From: Asterias rubens | Lineage: Eukaryota; Echinodermata; Asteroidea; Forcipulatida; Asteriidae | Direction of reading: 5' to 3' | Assembly: GCF_902459465.1 (NCBI RefSeq) | Contig: NC_047063.1 | Location: forward strand, 17,945,685-18,009,684 | DNA: 64,000 bases | Shown: positions 50,150-61,555 of the stretch, piece after piece | How the letters are laid out: each line of letters opens with the position of its first letter | How positions within the stretch are numbered: the stretch's first letter is position 1 | Made by a program: the position numbers and the translations under genes | The notes under the pieces: model-generated | The model's input: only the letters and a program-made list of their open reading frames with translations | Database searches by the model: none | What the model was told of the DNA's origin: nothing

Positions 50150-50270
50150 ATGCATCAATGCAAGCTAGGTCTACCTGTTGCCTGTGTTGTCATGGTTCTA
50201 CTCCAACTTGTGACGTCGGAGTCGTCTTTGTTTGGACGCTTGCGTAGAGATAACGAAGTAAACGAGGGTG
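50150..50270 (+). CDS. WAP-like gene exon 1: signal peptide and propeptide
   Basis: ATG at 50150 is the first ATG after the TATA-driven start. Encodes MHQCKLGLP, a hydrophobic core, SSLFGRLRR and an acidic stretch (DNEVNEG). Donor GTAAGTTG at 50271, phase 1. Confidence 0.75.
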
Positions 50271-51121
50271 GTAAGTTGTGAATCTTACTTTTTTGTTTGT
50301 CATTTCATTACTAAAACAATACAAAGTCGTTTATCTAACAGTTGGTAAGTCATTGCGCATGCGTCACTCACACGGTTGCGCTTCTGCGGCACATCCAAAG
50401 TTTCCGCTCAGCCTTCTTCTTGCTCCAGAACAGGGGTTTTTTCAAATGCATTTCTTATCACAACTTTTAGTTTGTTAATTTTTTTTTTTTAATAGCTGTA
50501 CATTATCTCGCCCTACCTGTTATACTTACACATTTCCCTTGCCCCACTGCACGTGCGCACTAACGCGCGCATGCGTGTACTAGACCTACAGGCCTTTTCG
50601 GAACCGGCGGCTTCGGCTTTGGATTCAGCTTCAGGCTCCGTCTTCTCGTCTGAAACCCTCGGCGCGTATATACGAAAAGCTCGCGCAACTGCCAAAACAC
50701 TCCGCAGGGCCAAGCTATCCTGGGCCGAACTCAAAGCCAAAATCCAGTCGTTTCGAAAAGGATCATAGTGTAGATCTCTGTGGCGTTTGCCTAATAGTGT
50801 CTGTGCGTATGCGTGAATGCAGTTATCATTATTTCATATCATTATTTCACTACTTAACGCAGATTTTATTGCATAAACAAAGTTAAAATTCTTTTTCTTC
50901 TTTTTTTTCCATACCATTTAGGGATGAAACATGATGGCATGTGTCCCGACCCGGGCAACAGATACGCGAGTTTAACATGCCCGGATGGTTGTCGAATTGA
51001 ACTTGCTGATTACGACTGTGGGATTTATGAAAAATGCTGCCCTACCCTTTGTAGCGACTCAAGCTTCGCGTGCATGGAAACAGAAACAAATGGAGACTTT
51101 GCTTCGATGGGGTTCCGTTGA
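50150..51121 (+). CDS. Whole gene: small secreted WAP-like cysteine-rich protein (2 exons, intron included)
   Basis: Exons 50150-50270 and 50922-51121 join in phase 1 to 321 nt, 106 residues plus TGA. Residues 1-24 form a signal peptide (core VACVVMVLLQLVTSES). RLRR at 31-34 is a furin-type site, so residues 35-106 may be the mature peptide. Eight cysteines follow in the order C-x11-C-x3-C-x8-C-x5-CC-x3-C-x6-C, with KCC and Asp before C4 as in WAP four-disulfide cores; the C4-CC-C7 spacing matches the family and the C1-C4 spacing is looser. Known WAP proteins are secreted protease inhibitors or antimicrobial peptides; the role here is inferred. It stands alone, about 5 kb past the CUB-EGF gene, with its own TATA promoter. 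Alternative: a lineage-specific eight-cysteine toxin-like or hormone-like peptide. Confidence 0.7.
50271..50921 (+). other. Intron of the WAP-like gene
   Basis: GT..AG intron of 651 nt. CpG-rich from about 50350 to 50780, holding the candidate alternative exon; AT-rich and pyrimidine-rich before the acceptor. Confidence 0.7.
50584..50768 (+). CDS. Candidate alternative terminal exon with cationic tail
   Basis: GC-rich open stretch inside the WAP gene intron. If AG at 50582-50583 is used, it joins exon 1 in phase 1 and gives a 101-residue precursor with the same signal peptide and RLRR site but a different C-terminus: a Ser/Ala-rich part (SALDSASGSVF) followed by a Lys/Arg-rich helix (YIRKARATAKTLRRAKLSW..) ending FRKGS, TAG at 50766-50768. 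The basic part has 11 Lys/Arg in about 33 residues. The acceptor lacks a pyrimidine tract, and the opposite strand is open too, so a repeat or CpG-rich regulatory stretch is a real alternative. Confidence 0.3.
50922..51121 (+). CDS. WAP-like gene exon 2: eight-cysteine domain
   Basis: Acceptor CCATTTAG after a long pyrimidine tract. Encodes MKHDGMCPDPG, TCPDGC, DYDCGIYEKCCPTLC and FAC, then a Met/Glu/Thr-rich tail ending MGFR. Stop TGA at 51119-51121. Confidence 0.75.
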
Positions 51122-51124
51122 AAC

Positions 51125-51496
51125 TTAAAGGCACTAGACACTATTGGTAATTACTCTAAATACTTATAAGCATATTAAACACTTACTTGGTAACGAGCAA
51201 TGAAGAGCTGTTGATAGTACACACATTGCGAGAAACGGCTTCCACTATAAGTAACGTAGTTTTTGAGAATAGGTAATTTCTCACTCATGTAATAAGTGAC
51301 TTTAAACTGTACTGAAGCCTTTTATTGGCCATCTGAAAGCATACAAATTTGTGGAACAAGGGTGTTTTTTCTTCTATTCTCTATTAATTTCGATGACCAA
51401 TTGAGCCCATTTCACAGGTGTGTTATTTTATGCATATGTTAAGATACACTATTAGAGAATACTGGTCTTTGACAATTACCAAACGTGTCCAGTGCC
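51125..51496 (+). mobile_element. TTAA MITE, family A, in the 3'UTR of the WAP-like gene
   Basis: TTAAAGGCACTAGACACTAT to ACCAAACGTGTCCAGTGCC. It begins four bases after the stop codon, so it must be transcribed as 3'UTR if the AATAAA at 51555 is used. Confidence 0.8.
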
Positions 51497-51554
51497 AATA
51501 ACAACCAAGTTGGCCAAGTTGAGTTGGTCGGAGTTAGCCTTTATTTGTAGGTTT

Positions 51555-51560
51555 AATAAA
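51555..51560 (+). terminator. Candidate poly(A) signal of the WAP-like gene
   Basis: AATAAA about 430 nt after the stop, just beyond the MITE that fills the start of the 3'UTR. Confidence 0.35.
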
Positions 51561-52638
51561 TAGTGTGCCAACCGTATAAGGGACCGTTTGTAATTCTCCA
51601 AGAAGCTTTTTTTTTTAAACTAGACATTCAAATGATTTGATATATACATTTACGTCTGTCAACAATGTCTTAATCGAGAATTGTTATGCACTGCTGCCCT
51701 GAACTAATGGAGTGTATTAAGGGCCTTGTCACACGAGGTAACTTTTACAGGCAACTTGGAGGCAACCAACCCCAGTGCATGCTACAGGACCACTTTGGTA
51801 GCACATGACACATTTTCCGAACATTGTCTTATATTTATACGATAGTCTCGAAAAACATTGAAACGTGAATGTCTTTCCTTCATGGAGATTGCCTGGACCT
51901 GGTTGCCTGTAAATTGCCCCGTGTGACATGGCGCTAACACTGTAAAATGTTCCTAGACATGGAGGCCTATCTGTTGTCTCAACGTTATTCAAAGCACATG
52001 TATTCTTTTGAAATGGGCGCGATATAAACCCATGAACCATGGTTTCCCTACCAATTTCAACAAAAATCCATTCCGACTCGTTCAGTTCAGTTTGAAAACA
52101 AATGATCCGTTGAATACAGTAGAGGCCTATACTTCCATTTCACTTGAAGGCTTGAAATGCCATTAAATGAAATAGAATGGCTGAAACGAGTCTGAATGAG
52201 AAAATAAAAATCGTTTGTGCACAAAAACGAATTTGAATGCATTTAAAGCTAAAAAATTACCGCAATATGGTTTGTGGTAGTTTTGTTGTTGCTGAAATTG
52301 GCTAGGCAAACCTATGCTAAGGGACTTCAGAGGATCCATGTCGTTGTAACTCCTCTTTGTGCCGTTGTTGTCCATTATTATTGTAAGAAGTTTGTTTTGT
52401 TTAAAGTTGTGAATAACTCATGGGTGTTTCTCTCACTGATATAACAATTTAAAGCAGTGCAACTTTGGCAGGTAACTTGGAGTCAACCAACTGTAGTCTA
52501 TGGTAGTACAAGACCGCTTTTATAGTACACGAGAAACTTTTAAAGCAATGTATTACGATTCACAAGAAAAATATAAGAACAATAAAATGTTCATGGATTC
52601 TCTCCTTTGAGATAACCTTAGATTAGGCCTACCTGGAA

Positions 52639-52763
52639 CAGGGCCTAATTACATGGCTCTGCTCACCACGGAATTCTGCGCTTACGTATCATAGAATTGT
52701 GTGCTGCAAGGGTTCCGTAAGCGCAGAATACTGTGGTAAGCAGAGCCATGAAATTGGGCCCTG
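52639..52763. mobile_element. GGGCCC-type foldback MITE
   Basis: AGGGCCTAATTACATGGCTC against GAGCCATGAAATTGGGCCCT, about 30-bp inverted termini; the interior (TTCTGCGCTTACG / CGTAAGCGCAGAA) is also inverse. Confidence 0.8.
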
Positions 52764-53756
52764 GTTGTCATTCAATACAAAAATTGCCTCGTGTAACATG
52801 GCCCTTGCGTCAAATATTAAATGTGTATGACTTTTACACATGGTATCACTGTTGGGAAAAACATTATTTCAGTCTCACCCCAATTATAATACTTTTATAA
52901 TAATGGTGGAACCTAAACATTATGAGTTTATTGGATATGTAAAAAGTCAGTTGATGTATTGGCTATTAAATTGTTTAATTATTGTTTCAAAGTGTTGGGC
53001 TTCGTTTCATGTAAATTATAAAAAAATATACATTATTGATCTTTTCAATTTATTTATTTAAAAATAAACTGATATAGCTCAGAAACAGAGTCTTTTGAAA
53101 ACAAGTGCAAAAGCCACTTCCAATACTTGATTTATTCTATTGCATAAATCCATACAAAAAACCAGCTCAATGCATGATGGGTCTCTTGAAAACAAACCAA
53201 TTAACAATTCTGACAACTTATCTTATGTTTCTTTTTCAATTTTGTGTAAGGTTAGCCGCTTGGGTTTTAAGCTTATAGGCTCATCCAAAATATATATAAA
53301 AAAACACCCTGAAAGATTTAATTGTCCAGAATGCTTTTTGAGAGAGAAAAAATTACACCATATAGGGCCTACACCTTTTAGAAAAAGGGGACCATTAATA
53401 ATTGTAGAGAGCCAATGTAAACCAAAATGCTATAACAACCCCATGCAGGGCCACAACATTGGACCATTTTACAACGATCCATAAAAAGTAACGACTTCAA
53501 ATCTTTGATTTATGGTAAAAGTTGTTGTTCACATAAAATTTAGAAAGGCTCCACGCATGAGTTTCTCCCTTTTTGTGGTACACCCGTATATGATGTATTA
53601 AAGTTCGTGGTAAAAAATAAAATAATAATTCATTGTAATTCCTTCATTGCACCTCAACGTGTGTTTATAGTCCCTTATTTGTTTCCTTTGTAGTTTCTTG
53701 TTCAAGGTACTATTTACAAAAAGGTATAAGTTGACAGCTATTTTCTGGACTTACAA

Positions 53757-54142
53757 TTAAAGGGAAGGTACACGTTTGGTAATTACTCAAAACAAATATT
53801 AACTTATAAGCTGACTTGGTAACGAGCATTGGAGAGCTGTTGATTGTATAAAACATTGTAAGAAACGGCTCCCTCTGAAGTAGCATAGATTTTGAGAAAG
53901 AGGTAATTTCTCACTAAAATAATAAAATACTTCTAGACAGAAGACAGAAGTCTTTTATTCCTATCTGAACGCGCACAAATTCGTCAAAAAATTGTGTTTT
54001 TTTCTATCTTAATTTTTTCGCAACTTCGATGACCAGTTAAGCTTAAATTTTCACTGGCTTGTTATTTTATGCTTATGTTGGGATACACCAAGTGAGAAGA
54101 CCGGTCTTTGACATTAATACCAAACGTGTACCCTCCCTTTAA
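53757..54142 (+). mobile_element. TTAA MITE, family A variant with different termini
   Basis: TTAAAGGGAAGGTACACGTT to AACGTGTACCCTCCCTTTAA with TTAA at both borders. The interior is as in family A but the ends carry GGTACACGTTTGG instead of GGACACTATTGG. Confidence 0.85.
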
Positions 54143-57100
54143 ACTTGAGGCGGTTATGTACAATCATGTCTGTTTAATGTTTCCTAACTCATTGAGCCCG
54201 TTTCCGAAATCCGAAGCCGTGAATTTTACTGAAATCATGCGATCTTTCCATTGAAACAATATTGAAACCTCCGAATTAGATTTTGGGGTCTCAAAATCAA
54301 GCATCTGAAAGCACACAACTTCGTGTGGCAAGGGTGTTTTTTTTTCATAGTTATCTCGCTACTTCAACGACCAATTGAGCTCAAATTTTCACAGGTTTGT
54401 TGTTTAATGCATTATGTTGGAATACGCCACGCAAGAAGACTATGGTCTTGGACAATTACCGAAGGTAGCCAGTGTCTTTAAAGCCCTGTTCATACTTCCT
54501 GCAATAACGAAACGAATGTTGACGAATAATTGGCAACAGCAGAAATGAGTTCATGTCCTGCGAACAAAAATCGCATGAAAACGGAGATGTGACGTCAAAA
54601 TTCACTGCATTTAATTCGCATTCACAGGAAGTGTGAACTGGGCTTTTAGATTCCGCGTGTTTGGCTATAAAAAGCACTTGAATGCGTTTGTTATGAGATA
54701 AATATGGTGTTATAAATTTGTTTCCAAAGTTAAAACTTGTGGTCTTCCTCTCACTTCCATACAATTTCAAGGCTTATTTGTGTGGAGCATTATATTTTAC
54801 TTGTTAAACATAATTTCAAGCCATATTCATTTAACAAAAAAACAATTTGTAGGCACTACCCCTTTTGATAACACCGCTGGACTTACACCTTGTGATTATG
54901 TTTTATTTTTTACCGAAATATATGGACTTAACTCCTGTAATTTCTTTAATTTTTGGCCCAAAATGGATAAAACTGCGGTACTTACTCCTTGTGATTTTTT
55001 TTCAATTTTTGACCAAAATTAGATCAAATTGTTGGACTTACCCCTTTTGATTGTTTCAATTTTGTCCCCAAACAATTTCGATTAAAAAGGTTCTCGTTTG
55101 AAACATCCTCCTCCTTAAGCCAACGTTAGTTTTCCATTGGGTACAGAATCACGTAATGACCAGGGCCTCAGTTCATAACCACAAAAGCTTGCTAAGCACA
55201 ACAAAATGTTGCTTAGCAAAAACATGTTACCAGTCGACATTTCATAAATAGTATATTGTTGCGACTGGTATCCCACTCATTTTTCGCTAAGCAAAGACAT
55301 TTGCTGAGAAATTTTCACGGGCGCGGCATGATCTATAAGCTATTTTTGAGATAATCACATAATTTTTACACTGTTGGGTTTGGGTAAAATGTTTGGCTGT
55401 ATTCACCCAAACCAAACAGTGCACCCCTATATTGTGCCCGCCATACCAAGAAAGACTGATATACCTGCCTAAAATTCTCCACACAAAACAATACAAAGAC
55501 CACAGGAGGATAGTTCCCGCGCAAAAGACAGTGCATGCGTAACTTTTACACATCACACATGTTTAGGGGCCATTTATTCGCTACTCACATACACAAATTC
55601 GACCAATCAAAGAGTGTAAGTTAATAGTCGACTGCTGTCAATCATAGTATTGTAATAGTGTCAAAACAGTTTTGTTTCGTAACCAGTGTCTGGAATGTGC
55701 TGATCTCGGTACTCTCATCTGCTCAGATTGTTCTGACAATTCTTTTCTCTACTACTTTGTCAAAATGGTCTGGGTGGGGGTCAGAGTTATCCTGTTTTCA
55801 TAAACACGTTTAAACATACTTTATTGCAAAACAAAATAATTAAACAAATTAAGAAGAAGAAAATACATTATGTATTCTTATCTTCTCCATTTTTTTTAAA
55901 AGGTTTTGTTGAAATAAATAAATAAATAAATAAAATAATAAATAGGGCCTAACCCTCTAGAGGTCTGTAATTTGAGGCATTGCATGGCGGGGAATCAATA
56001 TATATTTGGTTTGCGTTAATACCTTGTGCGTACTGGTCAGCGGGGTGGATTTTTTTATTGTTTTATTTAGAGGTCGTGAGGTATTTAACAAAATGCAATT
56101 AAAGCTCTAATAGGGAAAGATCATGAGAAAAGAGTATAATGTTTAAGTCAACATTTTCTGGGTTTTTTTTCTTCCAATTCCAGACCACAGTAATGTTCAT
56201 GGTAAACAAAATCTCCATAAAAAAAGCCTGAACATATGCTAAGTTGAACTTCATGGCTTACAGGCTTTATGAAATTGGGCACGTAGTTTGGCTGACAACC
56301 TTTTTCTGGTAGTCATCAATTTGTTGTGCTTAGCTGCTGTTTATGCTTAAGCAGCTCTATGTGATTGGGCCATGGCATTCAACAACTTTGATTCACTTAT
56401 TAAAGTATCGCCTCAAACGAGAATATTTTCTACACTAAAATTATTGTTAATATAAAATGTTGTCCCTCTCAGTAGGCTGGAGTTGCTTATTTGGGATGTC
56501 GGCCATCCCCCAGAAAAAACCTTTTGTTTCGTAATTTTTTTTAAATCAATGTTGTTAATTTAATTTAGATTTTATTTAGTTTTTATAGTTTTGTTGTTTT
56601 TATTTTGTAAAATGAGTAGGTTAGACGGCCTAAGCGTTCAATCCAAACCGGACCCTCTTCAAGGGCATGCTTTTTTATATTATATATATATTTTTATGAA
56701 ATCATTAATATTTATTTATTTATTTTTTATTTTATTTGTTTTCAGGGGAGGGGGTGGCCCAGTTTTGTTTTCGTCCAGAATGTTGTCCTTTGTATTTCCT
56801 ATTTCTCCTTTTTGGGGTATAGTTTGTTGTATTGTGGAGTGAACTACCAACTGAGCCATCCATCTTCAATGTTGGAGTTTTCCCAAACTCACTCAATATT
56901 GTTGCACGCTGTGGCGGGGCTCCAGGGCATTTTGTACACCCTAGGGCAGGGGGGGGGGGGGAATGGCACCCGATGCGAATACATGGTGTTGTTCAGGAGT
57001 CAGACAGAGCCCAGTACACTATCTTGTTTACTGCGTACCGTACGGTTTGGCTAGGGAGCACACCTGGTTTTCTATAAAACCCATCGAGTTTCCCTTGTTG

Positions 57101-57199
57101 TCTTTCTTGATGTCGCTCAAAAGAAAAATACTTGGCACAGTAAAATACACACACCACGCCTCCTTGCTTAATTTGAATAAAAACTCGTTAGCCTGATCT
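54143..57199. other. Intergenic, repeats only
   Basis: Family A MITE fragment (54268-54484), a short degenerate repeat (54853-55075), GGGCCC-MITE fragments (55161-55310, 56262-56376), (AAAT)n at 55915-55935, and G-runs near 56748 and 56949. No gene. Confidence 0.55.
54853..55075 (+). repeat. Degenerate repeat, about 70-bp unit, three to four copies
   Basis: Words like GGACTTACACCTTGTGATTA, GGACTTAACTCCTGTAATTT, TACTTACTCCTTGTGATTTT and GGACTTACCCCTTTTGATTG alternate with TTTTTGGCCCAAAATGGAT-type stretches. Confidence 0.7.
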
Positions 57200-57573
57200 A
57201 GGCTAAGTACCTAAACCTATTAAGAAACACTTCTGTTTGTCAATGCATCTCCTAAATTCCCCTCATTCTTCAAAGCTGGACTAAGCCAATGGAAAGTGCT
57301 GTCATGCAAATGACGTTTACGTGTTTCTTATCCATGTTGCAACGCGCTGTTTACAACATAATGGGGTGGGCGAAACCATGTGCTGTAGTTTTACACACGG
57401 GCACAGACCGGCCGTAAAAGACGGTTCGGGCCATTCGCAGGCTGGACATCGCTCTACACCCTTGCCGAACAAAACAACACCCGATATTCCTGTTCTTTTT
57501 CCAGAAGCCTGGAAAATTAGTTGTAAATATTGATTTTACCGCAAAAACAGTGCTTTTAGCTTTATTTGGGCAG

Positions 57574-57923
57574 CAGTGTAAATCGACTTCAATTTGTGTG
57601 AAATGCTTTTAGTAAGTCGCCACGAAATTGAATTTTGTATGAAGACTACACGAAACTGTCGACATTAATGTTGAGCTTGAGTATAGCAACCTCCACACCG
57701 GGCGTATTTCTCCTTGAGCTTCCAGTTGCTTGCTTCGTCAGGTTGGCTTTGTGATAATGACAAAACATTTCGATAGGCTAAGACTGAAAACCGTACCCCT
57801 ACCACCAGAGTAGACGAACTCAGCCCGCGGGACCACCAGAGCTGCAACGCTCAGCCCAGCGGGAGCAGAGAGCGGCAAACACGGCCTAACAAGTACAACC
57901 AATGCAGTCCACAAACCTGAAAG
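57574..57923 (+). pseudogene. Array unit A, exon-like core
   Basis: Acceptor-like TTGGGCAG at 57566-57573, donor-like AAAG/GTAAAG at 57924. It has lost the ELERPEAPG part of the core by deletion. ATGCAAAT lies at 57304-57311. Confidence 0.5.
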
Positions 57924-58923
57924 GTAAAGAACCCTATAAACGTTTTCGAATTCCACTGGGTTTTTTTTCAAATTGTTTGTATAACTCAATTTACTGTTGC
58001 CATTTCACGATAGCTCAGTGAAAATTTGTATTATTTACGCCCACTTGCTCTGTTACAAGTTTACCCCTCTCAGAACACTGATTTATTGCCTTATTTTGAA
58101 TTCCATCGTCTATCTAAAATTAAGCAAGGTTAATGAAAGTTGGAAAAATTACGACTCTTGCACTCTCCTTCACCTCAAAACACCGATTTATCAATATTAA
58201 AAATGGAAAAAGTCCCGTATTTAAGGCCCATGCCACCACGTTTGCATTTATTATGAAATCAAAACAGCATTTTAAAATCTCATTTAAAACTCAATTGAGT
58301 AAATATAGAGATTATAATATTATTCCTTTGTGTAAAAATGAAAAGGTGGTGACAGGATACGAAAAGTTTTCCGGTAGGGAACTGGCGCTAAGAAACCCCA
58401 CATGTTTTCCGCGCTAGAGCTTCACCATTTAGCCCCGCCCACATCCACCACGTGGCCAGCTCTCTGCACGTGGCTATTTACAATGTGAATGTGTTGCGCG
58501 GACTTTTGGGCGCGTGTCCGCGGCTGTGATTGGTACATACAAGCGGAGCGTGATTGACTGGCCTGTTATTTGGTTCATGGTTGCAGCAAAGTGTTGGCAA
58601 GGGTCCAATTTCCTAAAAACTTGCCAAGCAAAAAAAAACAAATCAGAAATAGGTTATAAGCCAAATTACATTATGTTTATACATTTATTTTTGTAGTGAC
58701 TGGTGCCTCACTTAGTTTTGCAGTTATTCTTTGCAGTGTTCCCTGGCATTTTCTTAGTTTTCTCCCCACCCCCAGCCCCCCCCCCAAAAAAAAAATAATT
58801 TTAATTTTGCCACATAGGGCCTAATGCCCCTTTCGTATTGTCCAATGTTTTTGGGCGATTTTTTATGAAACTTTCTACATTTTGTCATTCACTTCACAAA
58901 GATGTGTTGAGGCAGAAATGTAA

Positions 58924-59082
58924 CACTACAGCCCCCCCCCAAAAAAAAAAAAAAAATACAAAATAAAAAAAAAATAAAAAAAATAAAACAAAATAAATAA
59001 AAATAATAATAATAATATAATAATTATAATAATAATAATAAAATAAATAAATAAATAAATAAATAAATAAATAGATAATGAT
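58924..59082 (+). repeat. A-rich and (AAAT)n low-complexity tract
   Basis: C-run, A-run, then AAATAA/AATAAT and a regular (AAAT)n to 59073. Confidence 0.95.
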
Positions 59083-59593
59083 AATACCGGGTCACTGTTG
59101 CGGGAAAGGTGTTTTCTAGTGATTCCTTTGAAAACCAGTCATATAACTGTCCGACTTTTGTTTTAATCCAGTTTGTATGAACACTTATTCTTTGTAGTTT
59201 TGTTGTTTGTATTTTTGTTGTTGCTCAGCAAATTGCACAAAACCACACCATTGAGAAACAAAAACCTAGATTACCAAAATAGCTACATACACCGAATTGT
59301 TTGTCACTTCAATTTACAGGCATCTTGTAAATTCCCCGCATTACTTTGCCAAACTGTATATGCAAATCTCTTTGTTATGCAAATGAGACGATTCCATGTT
59401 TCGTATCTTGAATGCAATGCTCTTCCAGTGGGCGAAACCGTCTGGTTTTACACTGGTACATTGGACTGGACACAATTGCTCGCCCACTAAAAAAGATTAA
59501 AGAACTCCACCTCTTTCTCGTCTCAAATTAAAAACCTAGTGAACTTAGTTTTCTATAAAAAGGTGATTTTTTTGCTTGTTTTTTTTTTGGCAG

Positions 59594-59993
59594 CAGTGTT
59601 AATGGCTTCAGTGTGTGTAAAATGCTTCAGTACGTCGTCGCCATAGAGTGAGAACTGAACTTTACGAAATGCCTGCCGACATTGATGTTGAGCTAGAGCG
59701 ACCAGAGGCTCCGGGGAAAGGGTCCCAGCTTTCTTTGAAGAAAGCTGTAGCAACCCTCCGCACCGGGGCTTATTTCTCTGTTGAGCTTCCAGTTGCTTGC
59801 TTCTTCAAGTTGGCTTCAATGTGTCACTCTTATTAGTTGGATCCCGATGACAACGGGAAGAAATACCGACTTGCGAAGGCGGTACTGAACAACGGTCCAC
59901 TGCAAGAGCAGACGACCCAGCCCACAGGACCAGAGCAGACCTGGCTGCTGCAAGGATTGCTGCTGCCGCAGTGTGAAGTAACATTCCTCAAAG
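59594..59993 (+). pseudogene. Array unit B, best preserved core
   Basis: From about 59642 it is open for about 60 codons: RTELYEMPADIDVELERP, then GSQLSLKKAVATLRTG, then FSVELPVACFFK, ending CHSY and TAG. An upstream TAA and an extra CGT triplet region break continuity with the acceptor. The product resembles nothing I recognise. Upstream lie CTATAAAAAGG (59555) and ATGCAAAT (near 59380). Confidence 0.5.
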
Positions 59994-60689
59994 GTAAAGA
60001 TACTGGCCAAATTTAATTTGTGAATTCAATTGTAATAAACTTGATTTCATCATCGACCACAATCAACTTGTTGATATGAGATACCGGTCTTGCAGACAAT
60101 TTTCGAAAATTTTTCAGGAAAATACTATATTCTTTGCATTGTTTTTTGGGGGGCATGGATATGGACAAATGTTTTCAAAAGTTCATAGGTGATTTTTATG
60201 AATTTTGCCACTAAATGTTCACGTGATTAGTTGGCACTACTTTAACATCATCAAAAATTAGAAAGGTTCACAACTTTTTTTGTGAAAAGGCAACTTTATT
60301 ATTTAAATTGTCAAAAAAATATACAATGTTTTTTTTGACATAGTTATTGTCTTTTATCTCTGAGGTCACTGTTGATGCATATACTATGGTTTATCTCCTT
60401 TTAAGGGATAAATAAGTTTTTCCTCTTTTACAAACTGCCCCCTGTTTTCTTCCAGATTTTGAAGGACCAAATTATAAGTGTATTTTATATTTATTTATTT
60501 ATTTATTTATTCACTTTTTTTTGGGGGGGGGGAGGTAAGGGTGAAACCTAAGACAAATTTAATACAGCAATTTTTTTTTTTGCCATTTGGGCAAAATGCA
60601 CACAACGAGGCTCATGCTTTTTGAAAACGAATTTTAATTACAATACCAGAAAAATATAGAAAAATACACTGTTATTCTTATCCAAAACT

Positions 60690-60868
60690 TTGCCAAAATG
60701 TTATGCAAATGAGACGATGAGACGATTCTGCAGTTCTTATCCTGAATGCAATACTCTTTTTGACAACAGCTATCTGCGTTCCCCAGCAAGAGCAGACCCA
60801 CCCAGTCCAGCACCGTCCGGCCCAGCAAGGATGGCTGCCGCTGCGGGAAGTCCACAAACCATTAAAAG
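60690..60868 (+). pseudogene. Array unit C, truncated
   Basis: Keeps the TATGCAAATGAGACGAT block, AGAGCAGACCCACCC and the donor-like AAAAG/GTAAAA, but lacks the core. Confidence 0.5.
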
Positions 60869-61555
60869 GTAAAAACCCTAGGCCTATTTGTGTTTATGAA
60901 ATCAATTGCCATAATAAAATCCAATTTCATCATCAACTAAATTTTGGAGATGAGACTTTATTATTTGATAACATTCAGAAACATTAAAAACTTTAAAAGT
61001 TTGCTATTAAAAGATATATTTTCATACTGTTTTTGTCAACTTGTCTCAAGTAAAATGCACACAACCACGCTTTTGCTTACCTTGAACACATATCTTAATA
61101 ACAGAACCAAAAAGCATAGAAACATACACCGGTGTTCTTGTTGTCCCTTCAGTTTAATAAACGTTATACTAATGGAGAATTATATAGCGCTTATTCATGT
61201 AAACTTGCTCCTGGGTGCTGAACAATTATATAAAAAACCTTTTACTAGTTTCTAGGCATTATTCAAAGCAAGAACTTGCTTTTGTATGAAAAACTCCAAA
61301 AACTCTTTGTTATACATATAGATGATTCTGCGTTTCTTATCCTTGATGCAGTGTTCTTTTTGACAACAGCTAGCTAACTATACCCAGTGGGCAAAACCCA
61401 TGTGGTTTTACATTAATGCAGCGGACTGGACACGAACCTCGCTGTCACTGCTCTCCAAATTTGCTAGCCCACTTAAAAAACACCCGTTCTTTCTGTCTCC
61501 ATATTAGAAACCTAGTAAACTGTCAATAAGTGATTTTTTTGCTTTATTTTGGCAG

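Larger units (their letters stand above)
51497..53756. other. Intergenic, no convincing gene
   Basis: Contains decayed repeats (51720-51970 and 52460-52800 share the theme of CTTG.GGCAACCAAC and GTGTAACATGGC), a small foldback at 52639-52763, and a 114-codon ORF at 53140-53484 that I cannot support as a gene. Confidence 0.5.

Noticed and set aside
50586..50650. Other acceptor (CTACAG at 50586-50591) for the alternative WAP-locus exon
   Set aside because: It shifts frame and gives only a short Gly/Phe-rich tail before a stop; less likely than the AG at 50583.
53140..53484. 114-codon ORF with C-x2-C
   Set aside because: AT-rich, no recognisable domain, no promoter or splice signals; one or two ORFs of this length are expected by chance in 64 kb.
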